19,688 nt of DNA from Aureococcus anophagefferens (taxonomy: Eukaryota; Sar; Pelagophyceae; Pelagomonadales; Pelagomonadaceae), in contig NW_008705600.1 in assembly GCF_000186865.1 (NCBI RefSeq), positions 236,895 through 256,582 on the forward strand. The letters run 5' to 3'. The notes below the pieces were generated by a model. That model worked only from the letters and a program-made list of their open reading frames with translations. It was not told the DNA's origin and did no database searches. Below are positions 7,517-15,948 of the stretch, one piece after another (position 1 is the first letter of the stretch; each line of letters begins with the position of its first letter). The position numbers and the translations under genes are program-made.

Positions 7517-9251
7517 CTACTCGGCGTCGGGTTCGGCGCGCGTCGGGAGCGCGGTGGATTCGGCGCTCTCGTCGCTCTTCGCCGGCGACGGGCCCGGGGC
7601 CTCGCTCCTCGGCGTCTTCGCCGGCGAGATTGCCGCGAGGAACGTGGGGATGCACGTCGTGCCCTCGGCGACGCGCCCGACGGCGTCCCGGGGGCTCTCG
7701 AGCCACCAGGCGACGGGCCGCTCCGCCGCGACGGCGAGCCGCGGCAGCGGCGCGTCGGGCTCGAGGAGCGCCGCGAGGTCGTCGAAGGCCGCGACGCGGT
7801 CGAGGAGCGCCGCGAGGCGCGCCCGCGGCACGCGGTGGCCGTGGAGCCAGAGGAAGAAGCGCGCGGCGTCCCCCGGCGACAGCGCGCCGTCGCCGTCGCC
7901 GGCGAAGGAGTCCCAGGCGCCCTCGAGCTGAGACAACGACGCGACGCCGCGGTCCGCGACGGCGCGGCGCACCGACGCCGCGAGGGACCGCGCGGCGTGC
8001 TCCTTCGCCAGGAGCGCCTCGAGCTCGCCGTCGACCAAGGCCGCGTCCGCGTCCGCCGTCGCCGAGAGGAACGCCGACTCGGCGACGAGCGAGGCGGCGA
8101 GCGCCAGAGCGCCCGCGGCCGCGACAGTCACCGTCGTCGCCGCGAAGGCGCAGGCGAGGAGCACGTAGGCGTTGACGAGGCCGCCGACGAGGCGCGGCTG
8201 GTCGTCGCCGAGGACGGCGCGCACGCTCTTGGACGCGGGCCGGCCGCCGGCCGCGCGGGCCCGGGCCGCCTCGAGCGCCGCCCCCAAAGTCCCCGGCGGC
8301 CCGTCGACGGGCGTCGTCGCCCGGAACAGGACGTCGCGCGTCGTGTTCACGACGAGCGCGCGGAGGACGAGGCCGACGACGAGCAGGAACGAGGGAAAGC
8401 CCCCGTCGCCGAACCAGCGCATCGCGACCGCGACGGCGAGGAGCGACTCCGCGCGCGGCGCGAGGAGCGACGCCGCGGACGCGCGGAGCGCTTTCGCCAG
8501 GTACGCGTGGAACTCGAACGTCGCCGGGAGGTCGTGGCGCGCGAGGAACTCCTCGCGGACGGCCGCGTATTCCGCCTGTGTGCAAATCAACCAGTGAGCT
8601 GGGACGTCGGGGCCAAACTTCAGAATTCTCTAGCTCGGTCAAATCGAAGTCGATTCGGCTGATTTTTGGACGAATCGATTGCTCTCAGCGAGTTCTCGAA
8701 GCACGGCGGAAGTGATCGTGTCAAAACATTCGAATACGCGCACATTGAAGTCGGGTTGAAGATTTGATTTGCACACAGTATTCGGCCGCGTCGCGCCAGC
8801 TCGCCTTCGTCGCCCCGGCGACCGTGCGATTGATGCGGCGCGTCGACGTCGCGGCGGCGGCGAAGGCGTGGAACATGCGCGCGTCGCCGCGCACGAGGCG
8901 GGACGCGAGGGCGTCGAGGGCCCGGTCGTCCCGTCGAGCGCACGACGCCTCGACGGCGACGGCGACGGCCAGGAGCGCGGCCGCTCCGAGGAGCGCGACG
9001 TCGCCCTCGAGGGCGACGCCCGTCGCGCGGAGGCCGAGGGCGAGCACGCCGGCGAGGAAGAAGAGCTTCTTCGCGGGTTTGAGGAGCTTGCCGTCCACCG
9101 ACGTGTGGAGGCGCTCCACGAGTATGCCCAGGAGGGCCGTCACGACGAGGATGAGGCGGAGATGCATCGTCGCATCGTCGAGGAGGGACGCAGGGCTTGT
9201 CTCCGTCGTCTTGGCAACGGGAGGCGCCGTGCGCGCCATGAAGCTGCCCAT
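7517..9251 (-). CDS. Multi-pass membrane protein with a degenerate EF-hand-like loop
   Basis: Two exons on the minus strand, 9251-8787 and 8575-7517, give 507 residues. Hydrophobic segments suggest at least five membrane spans: LILVVTALLGILV and LFFLAGVLALGL plus a third in exon 1; FPSFLLVVGLVLRALVV and LVNAYVLLACAFAATTVTVA in exon 2. Near residue 380 the stretch FAGDGDGALSPGDAARFF resembles an EF-hand loop, but Ala stands where the first Asp should be, so calcium binding is doubtful. The tail is acidic and Ser-rich. The family is not recognised; a channel or transporter subunit is possible but unproven. The intron is an introner element, and splicing restores RDAAEYAAVREEF. The ATG at 9251 was chosen because the first hydrophobic segment follows and a divergent gene starts 99 bases away; an open frame reaches back to 9410. 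Confidence 0.78.
8576..8786 (-). mobile_element. Introner element 3: intron with 14-bp perfect terminal inverted repeats
   Basis: Perfect inverted repeats TGTGTGCAAATCAA at 8577-8590 and its complement at 8764-8777 are flanked by GTATTCCGCC (8567-8576) and GTATTCGGCC (8778-8787), a 10-bp target duplication with one mismatch. On the minus strand the acceptor AG (8577-8576) straddles the repeat edge. Splicing from the duplicate at 8786 (a GC donor) rebuilds an uninterrupted AAEYAAV. A GT donor inside the element (intron 8576-8774) would also stay in frame but would leave AEYCAEY. The centre carries the same core (TTCGGCTGATTTTTGGACGA) as introners 1 and 2, but reversed relative to its host gene. 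Confidence 0.85.
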
Positions 9252-9349
9252 GTCGCACCAAGCTCGGCGAGGATTTGGCAAACTCTTGAGAATCGCCAAA
9301 GACACGGGTCGAGCTAGTGGCAGCCGCCTGCGCGCCCTGCCTCGCCCAC
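9252..9349. promoter_or_regulatory. Short divergent promoter region
   Basis: Only about 98 bases separate the proposed starts of the minus-strand membrane-protein gene and the plus-strand Cys-rich gene, so both must share this region or start within each other's leaders. It is less GC-rich than the genes around it (AAACTCTTGAGAATCGCCAAA at its centre spans about 9279-9300). No TATA box was seen. Confidence 0.45.
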
Positions 9350-10429
9350 ATGCTCCACGCGGCGATGGCGGAATTAGCCGCCTATAACAATTCGTCGAGC
9401 ACGCCTTCATCGCGGGCGCGCCAACGCCCGGCCTACCTTAAACCTCGAGACAGTCACTATGACCGATGGCTAGCTCATAAAAACGAGACGGAGCGCAAGG
9501 AGAACGAGGAGCGGCGCAAGGCGATGGGGTTGCCCCCGGAACCACCGCCGCGTCCACCGCCCTGCTCTTCGTGGGTTCGCGCGACTGATCCCGGAGACAA
9601 GTCGATAGCGCGCCAAACGTTCTCCGACCCGAACGACTTCGTATGCGGCGAGCATCTTCTGAAAAAAGTCCTGAGTCTCAAAGACCGATCTGGAGCGGAA
9701 ATGGAAGTCCAACTGGTATTGTCTGGGCCGTATATGTCCCGGACTGGCCATGGACGCTGTGCGCTTGGCGCCGCACTTCCTAGCGAGTTTACGTTAAACT
9801 CGAGCCATCGTCTTCGCGTGCGCGATGAATCTTGGCCGGAGTTCGAGGTCGCAGTGAAAAGTCAGTCCGCGCACGCCGTCCTATCTGCCGAAATGGATGC
9901 TGTCGCAACGCGCGACGGCAAGGATGTCCTCCATCTCGCGTGGGGCGGGTCGACTCCTGCGAACCCAAACTTCCGTGACCGCTACAACTTCGATGATTTC
10001 TACAACGAGCTTTCCTTTTCCGCGAGGCTCTACGTCCATCCGGCGTTGATCTGCTCCCAGTGCGATGCGGCATCCCCGAATACTGGGCGTGTGGACCGCG
10101 CGCGGTGTTTGGTCCTCAGCGCAACCAAGCGCTACGGAGGCGCCTTCGGCGGACGCTCTGGTATCGCAAAGCTGATTTGGGCCTTTGACGAGCCGCTCCA
10201 GGGCTCTTCTTGCGGTACTTGCGGGCGGGTCATATTTTGCGAGCACTGTGTCCAAGATAGTCTCCGGTGCAAGATCTGCAATGCGACGACCTGCGGCATT
10301 TGCAGACAATATTGGGAATGCCAAAACTCCTGGTGCACTCTCGCCAACGGCTGCCCGAACAAGTCCTGTCGCGACGATGAATCGTCCGAAGCAGGCGCTG
10401 TGTTTTGCACCCGATGTCCGTTCTGGTAG
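9350..10429 (+). CDS. Protein with C-terminal Cys-rich zinc-binding region, unknown function
   Basis: An uninterrupted frame giving 359 residues from the ATG at 9350; a second ATG at 9365 is also possible. A low-complexity N-terminus with a charged helix (HKNETERKENEERRKAMG) and a Pro run leads into a mixed alpha/beta middle with no match I recognise (LVLSGPYM, FEVAVKS). The last 110 residues are Cys-rich: CSQC near residue 236, then CGTC, CEHC, CKIC, CGIC, and further Cys pairs up to CTRC three residues before the end. Spacing suggests two or three zinc sites, like a RING or zinc-ribbon cluster, but no exact class fits. Base composition is clearly lower in GC than in the acetyltransferase or membrane gene. 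It converges with the RING gene, with 39 bases between the stops. Confidence 0.8.
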   Translation: MLHAAMAELAAYNNSSSTPSSRARQRPAYLKPRDSHYDRWLAHKNETERKENEERRKAMGLPPEPPPRPPPCSSWVRATDPGDKSIARQTFSDPNDFVCGEHLLKKVLSLKDRSGAEMEVQLVLSGPYMSRTGHGRCALGAALPSEFTLNSSHRLRVRDESWPEFEVAVKSQSAHAVLSAEMDAVATRDGKDVLHLAWGGSTPANPNFRDRYNFDDFYNELSFSARLYVHPALICSQCDAASPNTGRVDRARCLVLSATKRYGGAFGGRSGIAKLIWAFDEPLQGSSCGTCGRVIFCEHCVQDSLRCKICNATTCGICRQYWECQNSWCTLANGCPNKSCRDDESSEAGAVFCTRCPFW

Positions 10430-10468
10430 TACATATATAACGACGAGTCCCGGCAAGTCTAGGCCTCC

Positions 10469-11913
10469 TCAAAACGCGCCGTCGTCGTCGTCGTCGTCGG
10501 CGACGATGCGGCGGCGGCGGCGGGGCCGGGGCGTGGCGCGCCAGTGCATGGAGAGGCCCTCGGCCGCGTCGAAGAGGAGGCCGTCGGACGCGAGCATGAC
10601 GTGGCGCTCGCCCGGCTCGTCCTTGTACGCGAGGACGAAGCCGCGCGCGGAGAGGAACCGCTCGGGCACCTCGGCAACGGCGAGGCCGACGTGGCCGTGC
10701 GCGCCGAGGTGGCGCACGAGCGTCGCGTCGTACCACTCGAGGGTCGCGGCGCCGCCGGGCCCCTCGACCTCCCACCGGACCTGCACGCCGTCGCCCGCGC
10801 GGAGGCCCCGCGTCTCCGCCGCCGCGGCGGCGCCCGCGGCGCCGCGGTCGAGCGCGTCCGACACGACGGCCGGAAACGCCGCGCGGCACATGGGGCAGCG
10901 CGACGCGCCGCCGGCCGCCGCCGCGCGCATGGCCGCCACGCACGACGCGTGGAACTGGTGCGCGCACGCCGTCGTGAAGCCGTCGCGCGCCGTGATGGCC
11001 TCGAAGCAGATCGCGCACTCGTCGCCGCCGCCGTCGTCGTCGTCGTCGTCGGGCTCGGGCGCCTCGGGCGCCGCCGCCTCCTCTTCCTCCTCATCGTCGT
11101 CGTCGTCGTCGAAGCGGAGGCGCCGGTTCGCGCCGCGGAGCCGGCCGCGGCCCGTCTCCAGGATCGTCTCCGCGCGGTCGAGGGCCTGGGCAGGACAAGA
11201 GAGATTCAACGTCTCTTCAACGTGAGTGTTCCGCGCGCGCGCGTCACGAGAAAAACATCCACGCGTCGAGACCGTTCCGAGAGATGATCGCTCGTCCAAA
11301 AATCAGCCGAAACGAGTGGAAAATGGCCGAGATCGGAGCCTTTGAAGTTGGGAATCTCGCTCTCTTGTGCTGCGCGGTCGAGCGCGTCGTCGTCGCCGTC
11401 GGCCATGACGACGTCCTCGTCGCTCTCGAGGCCGTGGCGCGCGAGGAGATTCGCGGCGAGGCGGCCGCCGGCGAGGCCGCGGGAAACGCCGTCGCCGTCG
11501 CTGTCGCCGTCGTCGTCGCTATCGCTCGTGTCCTCGCGCGCGGGCCGCAGCGCGTATCTGCGCTGGTCGCCGGCGCTGTGGGCGAGGCAGAAGGGCTCCG
11601 TCATGTGCTTCCCGTAGTCGCCGCGCTTGACGGCGGCCGAGAAGCTGTCCTCGTGGACGTCGCGGCGGCAGAGCGCGCAGTAGAGCGTCCGCGGGCCGCC
11701 GTCGTCGGAGTCGCTGCTCGACGACGCCGCCGCGACGGCGCGGCGGCGCCGCCGCTTCTTCCGCGGCCGCGGGGGCGGCGCCGCGGGCCGCCGCCGCGCC
11801 TTGGGCGTCGACGGCATCTCCGGGTCGTAGGAATCGTCGCTCTCCGCCGACGACGGCTCCTCGTCGTCCTCGACGTCGTAGTCGCTGTCGAAGTCGCGGC
11901 CCGGCCGCGACAT
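10469..11913 (-). CDS. Acidic nuclear RING-H2 protein, likely ubiquitin ligase
   Basis: Minus-strand exons 11913-11386 and 11185-10469 give 414 residues. Residues 1-75 are acidic/Ser-rich with a basic run RPRKKRRRRR that would serve as a nuclear signal. Next comes a small zinc site (YCALC, then H and FCLAH), then an acidic stretch. After the intron follow Asp/Glu runs encoded by GTC/GAC repeats, and a RING at about residues 230-280: CAICF, then CAHQFHASC, then CPMC, the C3H2C3 (RING-H2) pattern. The C-terminal part (VQVRWEVEGPGGAATLEWYDATLVRHL) reads like a small beta-barrel or Tudor-like domain and ends in an Asp run. The role is inferred: E3 ligase acting on nuclear or chromatin proteins. 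The intron is an introner; splicing gives DDALDRAETILE. Confidence 0.85.
11186..11385 (-). mobile_element. Introner element 2: second copy of the 200-bp element
   Basis: Read on the minus strand this 200-bp intron aligns without gaps to introner 1 from the AGCA near the left end to the final CCCAG; I count about 20 mismatches in about 185 bases. The target duplication GCGCGGTCGAG lies at 11172-11182 and 11372-11382, exactly 200 bases apart. The acceptor AG is 11187-11186. No GT is available near the 5' end; the position matching introner 1's donor is a GC (11385-11384), and using it rebuilds an uninterrupted DALDRAET. Confidence 0.88.
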
Positions 11914-12085
11914 CTTGTTTCCGCGAGGGGCGCGGCGACGAGAGCCCGCGCCGCCAGCTCCAGCTCGTCGCCCAGGCTTCGGCCAAAACAGAAACTGGCG
12001 CTGCTTGCTGTTTTGCTTGAATGGCCATCGTGTGTGGCAGCCCCGCGATGTTCGGCCTCGCGTCGCTCTCGCGCGCGTGACCGCC
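11914..12085. promoter_or_regulatory. Divergent promoter region, RING gene / F-box-ankyrin gene
   Basis: The starts of two divergent genes lie 172 bases apart. The middle (about 11985-12040) is lower in GC, with TGCTTGCTGTTTTGCTTGAA, in contrast to the GC-rich coding sequence on both sides. No defined element was recognised. Confidence 0.45.
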
Positions 12086-13088
12086 ATGGAGCTGCTGCCG
12101 CGCGACCTCTTCCTCGAGTTCCTCGCCTGCGTGCCCCTCGGCGACACGGCGCCGCTGGGCTGCGTCTCGGCGCGCTGGCGCGCCGCCGTCGACGACGGCT
12201 GGCTCCTCGCGCGCTGGCGCGCGCTCCGCGGCTGGGCGGGCGACGCGTCGCCCGCGACCCTCGCCGAGTTCCGCGGGCACGCGCGGAGCGCGAGCGCGGC
12301 GCGGCGCCTCTTCCTCGCCGCCGCGCGGCGGGATGTGGGCGAACTCGCCGCGCTCTCGCGAAACGGCGCGTCGCAGCGCTTCGTCGACGCGTCCAGCGGC
12401 TGGTCCGCGCTCCACGCCGCGGCGACGCGCGGCGACGTCGACGTCGCAAAGTTTCTGCTGGAGCACCGCGACGACGGCCCCCGGGACCGGTCCCTCGTCG
12501 ACGGGCCCGACGTCGGAGCGTGCACGCCGCTGCCATCGTGGACCTGCTCCTCGACGCGGGCGCGGCCGTCGACGCGCGCGACGCGCACGGCCAGACGAGC
12601 CTGTGGAAGGCGGCCTGGCGCGCCGCGCGCGCGATCCGCGCGGCCGTTCTTTTCATCGCGTCCGTAGGTACGGCCGCGCGGCGTGCGCGCGGCGGCTGCT
12701 GGACCGCGGCGCCGACGCGGCCGCGGCGCCCGACGCGGGGCCCGGCGCGGGCCTCGCGCCCCTCGACGTCGCCGCGCGGAACCCGCTGTCGCGGCCGGGC
12801 TGCCTCACCGTCGCGCTCCTCCTCGAGCGGCGCGGCGCGCGCGCCGCCGCGGCCCGGCCGCCGGCGCCGCCGCCGCCGCCGCCGACGGCGCGCGAGCCGC
12901 CGCGGCGGCGGCGCTGGGCGAGCGCGCTCGTCGTCGGCCTCTTGGCGTCGAGCGCCGCGCGCGGCTTCGAGGGCCGGCGGCGCCCCGCCGGGGACCTGCG
13001 GCGGCGCCTCCGCGAGCTCCTCGCCGGCGACGTCGCGCCGGAGCGCGGCTACCACCGCGGGCTCGACCGGGGGTTCACGCCGCTGTGA
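12086..13088 (+). pseudogene. F-box/ankyrin-repeat gene with a frameshift
   Basis: The ATG at 12086 opens an F-box (LPRDLFLEFLACVPLGDTAP...VSARWRAAVDDGW) followed by ankyrin repeats (SGWSALHAAATRGDVDVAKFLLEH). At about 12523-12537 the ankyrin signature jumps frame: CTPL is in the first frame, while HAAAIVDLLLDAGAAVDARDAHG is one frame back, with the two overlapping on the same bases. No room exists for an intron there. The third part (YGRAACARRLLDRGADAAAA to the stop at 13086-13088) is in yet another frame. It is joined cleanly if 12618-12667 is a 50-bp GC-AG intron with a T-rich acceptor, giving the perfect repeat TSLWKAAWYGRAACARRLLD. A hydrophobic stretch (WASALVVGLLASSAA) lies in the C-terminal region. 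F-box/ankyrin proteins act as SCF substrate receptors. It is either a broken gene or an assembly/sequence error at one spot. Confidence 0.7.
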
Positions 13089-13239
13089 CGTTAAAGTGTA
13101 GGGGAGAGTCGCACTTCCCGCGCGCCGGCGGAGCGCCGCGGGGCGTCGACTAGCTGTAGGCAACGAGGAGGGAAGGGGGCTTAGGTGGGGTGCTTGGGGC
13201 TTCTGGCCTCCGCAGCGTAGGGGGGTCGGCTCAGGTGTT

Positions 13240-14079
13240 TCACCAGCCGATGTCGCCGCCGATGACGACGTCGCCGTCGAAGGCGCCCGACGCCATCTTG
13301 TCGTCGATGGAGTGGGGGACGACGGCCGCCGTCATGGGGAACTCGACGGGCGCCGTGTTGACGATGCGCACGACGTTGCCCGAGCCGGGCGTCTCGAGGA
13401 TGGCGAAGAAGGGGCGGTCAAGGCCGTCCTCCGTGTACAGCTCGATGACCTGCTTGTTGTTGTTCGGGCCCTGGAGGAGCTCGATGCGCGCGTTGAGGGG
13501 CCGGCCATCCGTGCGGAGGAGGACCTCGACGGAGTTGACGAGGGGGTCGAACGGGTACGTGCGGAGCGCACCGCCCTGGATGGTCGTGGCCGAGCTGACG
13601 GTCTCGGCGGAGGGGTTCTCGACGTCGTTGGCGTAGACGTCGGCGGCGATGGGGAACTCGAGCTGGCCGATGTTGCGGATGGCGACCGTGTTGGGGCCGC
13701 GGGGCGTCGCGATCACGGCGCTGAAGGGGCGGAGCTGGCCGTTCTCAACGTACACGCGCATCTTGCACGGCGTGTTGTCCGGGCCGTGCCAGAGCTCGAG
13801 GTCCGCGTCCAGGGGGCGGCCCTCCGTCGAGAGCACGACCTGGACCTGGTCGACGAGGGGCGAGCGGTAGGACCAGGTGCGGAGCGAGCCGCCCTGCACG
13901 AGGATCGTCGACTCGGCGCCCGGGGCGTTCTTGGGGGCGCCCATCGGCATGGACGCGGTCCCCGTCGACGTGGACAACGTCTCCATGTTCACCGGCGCGA
14001 CGCGCTGGATGCTCTTGGTCGCCGGAGCGAACCCATCGGTGGCGGCGAGCGCGAGGGCGAGAGTGAGACCGCGGACCAT
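13240..14079 (-). CDS. Plastid-targeted two-domain protein, array copy 1
   Basis: Encodes 279 residues, TGA stop. The N-terminus MVRGLTLALALAATDGF is a signal peptide ending at a DG|FAP site, like the ASAFAP motif that directs proteins into secondary plastids of stramenopiles (Phe after the cut). A short Ser/Thr-rich transit-like segment follows to about residue 54. The mature part is two related domains of about 90 residues: STILVQGGSLRTWSYRSP... and ATTIQGGALRTYPFDPL..., each with GRPL-(D/N)A-(D/R)-(L/I)EL, a (H/Q)GP(D/N)N box and an (E/A)FP(I/M) end. The fold looks all-beta. I do not recognise a named family or function. The presequence differs from copies 2-4, but the mature part is the same. 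It is the leftmost member of the array, with 151 bases separating it from the F-box gene. Confidence 0.85.
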   Translation of the reverse strand: MVRGLTLALALAATDGFAPATKSIQRVAPVNMETLSTSTGTASMPMGAPKNAPGAESTILVQGGSLRTWSYRSPLVDQVQVVLSTEGRPLDADLELWHGPDNTPCKMRVYVENGQLRPFSAVIATPRGPNTVAIRNIGQLEFPIAADVYANDVENPSAETVSSATTIQGGALRTYPFDPLVNSVEVLLRTDGRPLNARIELLQGPNNNKQVIELYTEDGLDRPFFAILETPGSGNVVRIVNTAPVEFPMTAAVVPHSIDDKMASGAFDGDVVIGGDIGW

Positions 14080-14809
14080 GATGTCTAGTGCGTCGTAGTG
14101 CGTTCGTTCGGTTCTTCAACTTTCAGCGCTTCGGGGGGGGGTCTGACGTCACCTAGCGGGCCGGGGGTCCGCCGCGCGCCGCGCGCCGCGGTCCCCGGCC
14201 GCCTCCCCGGCCCGTGCCCAATCCGTGCCCGGGGCCGCGCGCCGGGCGTGCCCGGCAGCGGTGACCGCGTTTTTGGTGGCGTCCCGGCCGCGTGCGCCCG
14301 CGCGTCCCCGGCCGCGTCTCGGCCCCGTGCCCGCGTCCCTGGGCGGCGTGCCCGCTTGCAGGCCCGCGTGCTCGCGTGCCCGGACGTCTCCGGCCGCGTG
14401 CCCGGCGTGCCGTTCATCATCAGAGTGTGGCGGCGTCGTCCCCGGAGCGCGCCGGGCCCGCGCCGGGCGCCGTCCCGCGGTGCCGGAGCCGGGCACGATG
14501 GTGCGGCCGCGGCGCTGTCGTCCGTGTCCATATCCTCGTGTGTCTTGCGTGCGGCGCGCCGCTGCGACGCCAGACACGCTGCACGTAGACAATATGCGCG
14601 GTGGGGATGTGCCACGGCTCTTTAACTACGATCGCCACATGTGTACAACGCCTTTGGGCACAGTCTATACACACCGCGCTCGCGGGGCCGCGCGTCTTGG
14701 CCATGGGCAAAGCAGAGGTAAGAGAGAGAAGGGTCTTTATGGGGAAGGGGGCGATGCGGCATGCTTTGTCCGTGGCCGCTGCGACCGTCCGTGCGTAGGC
14801 TCAGGTGTT
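14080..14809. other. Spacer with a degenerate GTGCCC-rich repeat
   Basis: No credible gene. Bases 14080-14135 are the leader of copy 1, then a G run (14137-14144). From about 14160 to 14460 the sequence is a degenerate GC-rich repeat in which GTGCCC occurs at least seven times, usually as GCGTGCCCGGCC-like units. From 14470 to 14809 the sequence is ordinary, with no similarity to the spacers between the other copies. The frames open across it are low-complexity shadows. Confidence 0.6.
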
Positions 14810-15682
14810 CTACCAGCCGATGTCGCCGCCGATGACGACGTCGCCGTCGAAGGCGCCAGACGCCATCTTGTCGTCGATGGAGTGGGGGACGACGGCCGCC
14901 GTCATGGGGAACTCGACGGGCGCCGTGTTGACGATGCGCACGACGTTGCCCGAGCCGGGCGTCTCGAGGATGGCGAAGAAGGGGCGGTCAAGACCGTCCT
15001 CCGTGTACAGCTCGATGACCTGCTTGTTGTTGTTCGGGCCCTGGAGGAGCTCGATGCGCGCGTTGAGCGGCCGGCCGTCCGTGCGGAGGAGGACCTCGAC
15101 CGAGTTGACGAGGGGGTCGAACGGGTACGTGCGGAGCGCGCCGCCCTGGATGGTCGTGGCCGAGCTGACGGTCTCGGCGGAGGGGTTCTCCACGTCGTTG
15201 GCGTAGACGTCAGCGGCGATGGGGAACTCGAGCTGGCCGATGTTGCGGATGGCGACCGTGTTGGGGCCGCGGGGCGTCGCGATCACGGCGCTGAAGGGGC
15301 GGAGCTGGCCGTTCTCGACGTACACGCGCATCTTGCACGGCGTGTTGTCCGGGCCGTGCCAGAGCTCGAGGTCCGCGTCCAGGGGGCGGCCCTCCGTCGA
15401 GAGCACGACCTGGACCTGGTCGACGAGCGGCGAGCGGTAGGACCACGTGCGGAGCGAGCCGCCCTGCACGAGGATCGTCGACTCGGCGCCCGGGGCGTTC
15501 TTGGGGGACCCCCCGAGGCCCAGCGGGCCGGACGAGGACTGGCCGGTGGGCGTGCTGTAGGGCATGGTCGTGGACTCGACCATCTTCATGGGCGTGCGCG
15601 CGACGCGCATGCTCTGCTTGGCTCCCGGGACGAACCCATCGGTGGCGGCGAGCGCGAGGGCGAGGGTGATGGAGCGGACCAT
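14810..15682 (-). CDS. Plastid-targeted two-domain protein, array copy 2
   Basis: Encodes 290 residues, TAG stop. The signal peptide MVRSITLALALAATDGF ends at an ASAFAP-like G|FVP site. The transit segment (MKMVESTTMPYSTPTGQSSSG...) is unlike that of copy 1. The mature region from GAESTILVQGG to the final GDIGW matches copies 1 and 3 residue for residue as far as I can compare, although the DNA differs at scattered silent sites. The ATG at 15682 was chosen because the signal peptide follows directly; an open frame extends to 15787 but would bury it. The protein is identical or nearly so to copy 3, and the first 160 bases upstream match too, so these two copies are the most recent duplicates. 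Confidence 0.88.
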   Translation of the reverse strand: MVRSITLALALAATDGFVPGAKQSMRVARTPMKMVESTTMPYSTPTGQSSSGPLGLGGSPKNAPGAESTILVQGGSLRTWSYRSPLVDQVQVVLSTEGRPLDADLELWHGPDNTPCKMRVYVENGQLRPFSAVIATPRGPNTVAIRNIGQLEFPIAADVYANDVENPSAETVSSATTIQGGALRTYPFDPLVNSVEVLLRTDGRPLNARIELLQGPNNNKQVIELYTEDGLDRPFFAILETPGSGNVVRIVNTAPVEFPMTAAVVPHSIDDKMASGAFDGDVVIGGDIGW

Positions 15683-15846
15683 GGTGCTTGTCGTGTGTCG
15701 GAGTGCGTCTTGTGACGGAAAGTGGTGCAACTGCGAGTCGGTGCGTGTGTCGAGCTCGGATGACGAGGATCTTAGTGCACGATGCACGACAACGCCTACT
15801 TCAATGGCTGTACTTCGAATTCATCCGGGCAAACGGCGGTCTGGGC
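15683..15846. repeat. Upstream segment of copy 2, duplicated upstream of copy 3
   Basis: This segment matches 17678-17850 almost exactly, apart from an 8-base insertion (AAGTACTT near 17808) in the second. The match stops at GGTCTGGGC (about 15838-15846), where this copy runs into the orphan presequence and the other into block B. It is the presumed promoter and leader of both genes. Confidence 0.85.
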
Positions 15847-15948
15847 ACTCTTGATCTTCATCCGCTCGAGGCGGGGGCTGATCTTGGTCCCCGGGACGAA
15901 CGCGTTGGTGGCGGGGAGCGCGAGGGCGAGGATGATGGAGCGGACCAT
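15796..15948 (-). pseudogene. Orphan plastid presequence, remnant of a deleted array copy
   Basis: Bases 15848-15948 encode the copy-4 type presequence (MVRSIILALALPATNAFVPG...LERMKIK) with the same leader upstream. The gene body is gone: at 15847 the sequence passes directly into the copy 2 upstream segment. The frame runs on to a TAG at 15796, so a 50-residue peptide made of a full signal/transit start plus about 17 unrelated residues could still be translated. Most likely it is the debris of a fifth array member. Confidence 0.8.

Noticed and set aside
11284..13101. A 605-residue plus-strand frame across the RING gene and F-box gene
   Set aside because: It runs antisense through the RING gene and its introner; only its short part at about 12523-12617 (IVDLLLDAGAAVDARDAHG) is real, as the middle of the ankyrin gene.
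14225..15715. 496-residue plus-strand frame over the first spacer and copy 2
   Set aside because: It is antisense to the signal-peptide gene, and the same antisense frame appears over every copy as a by-product of codon bias.
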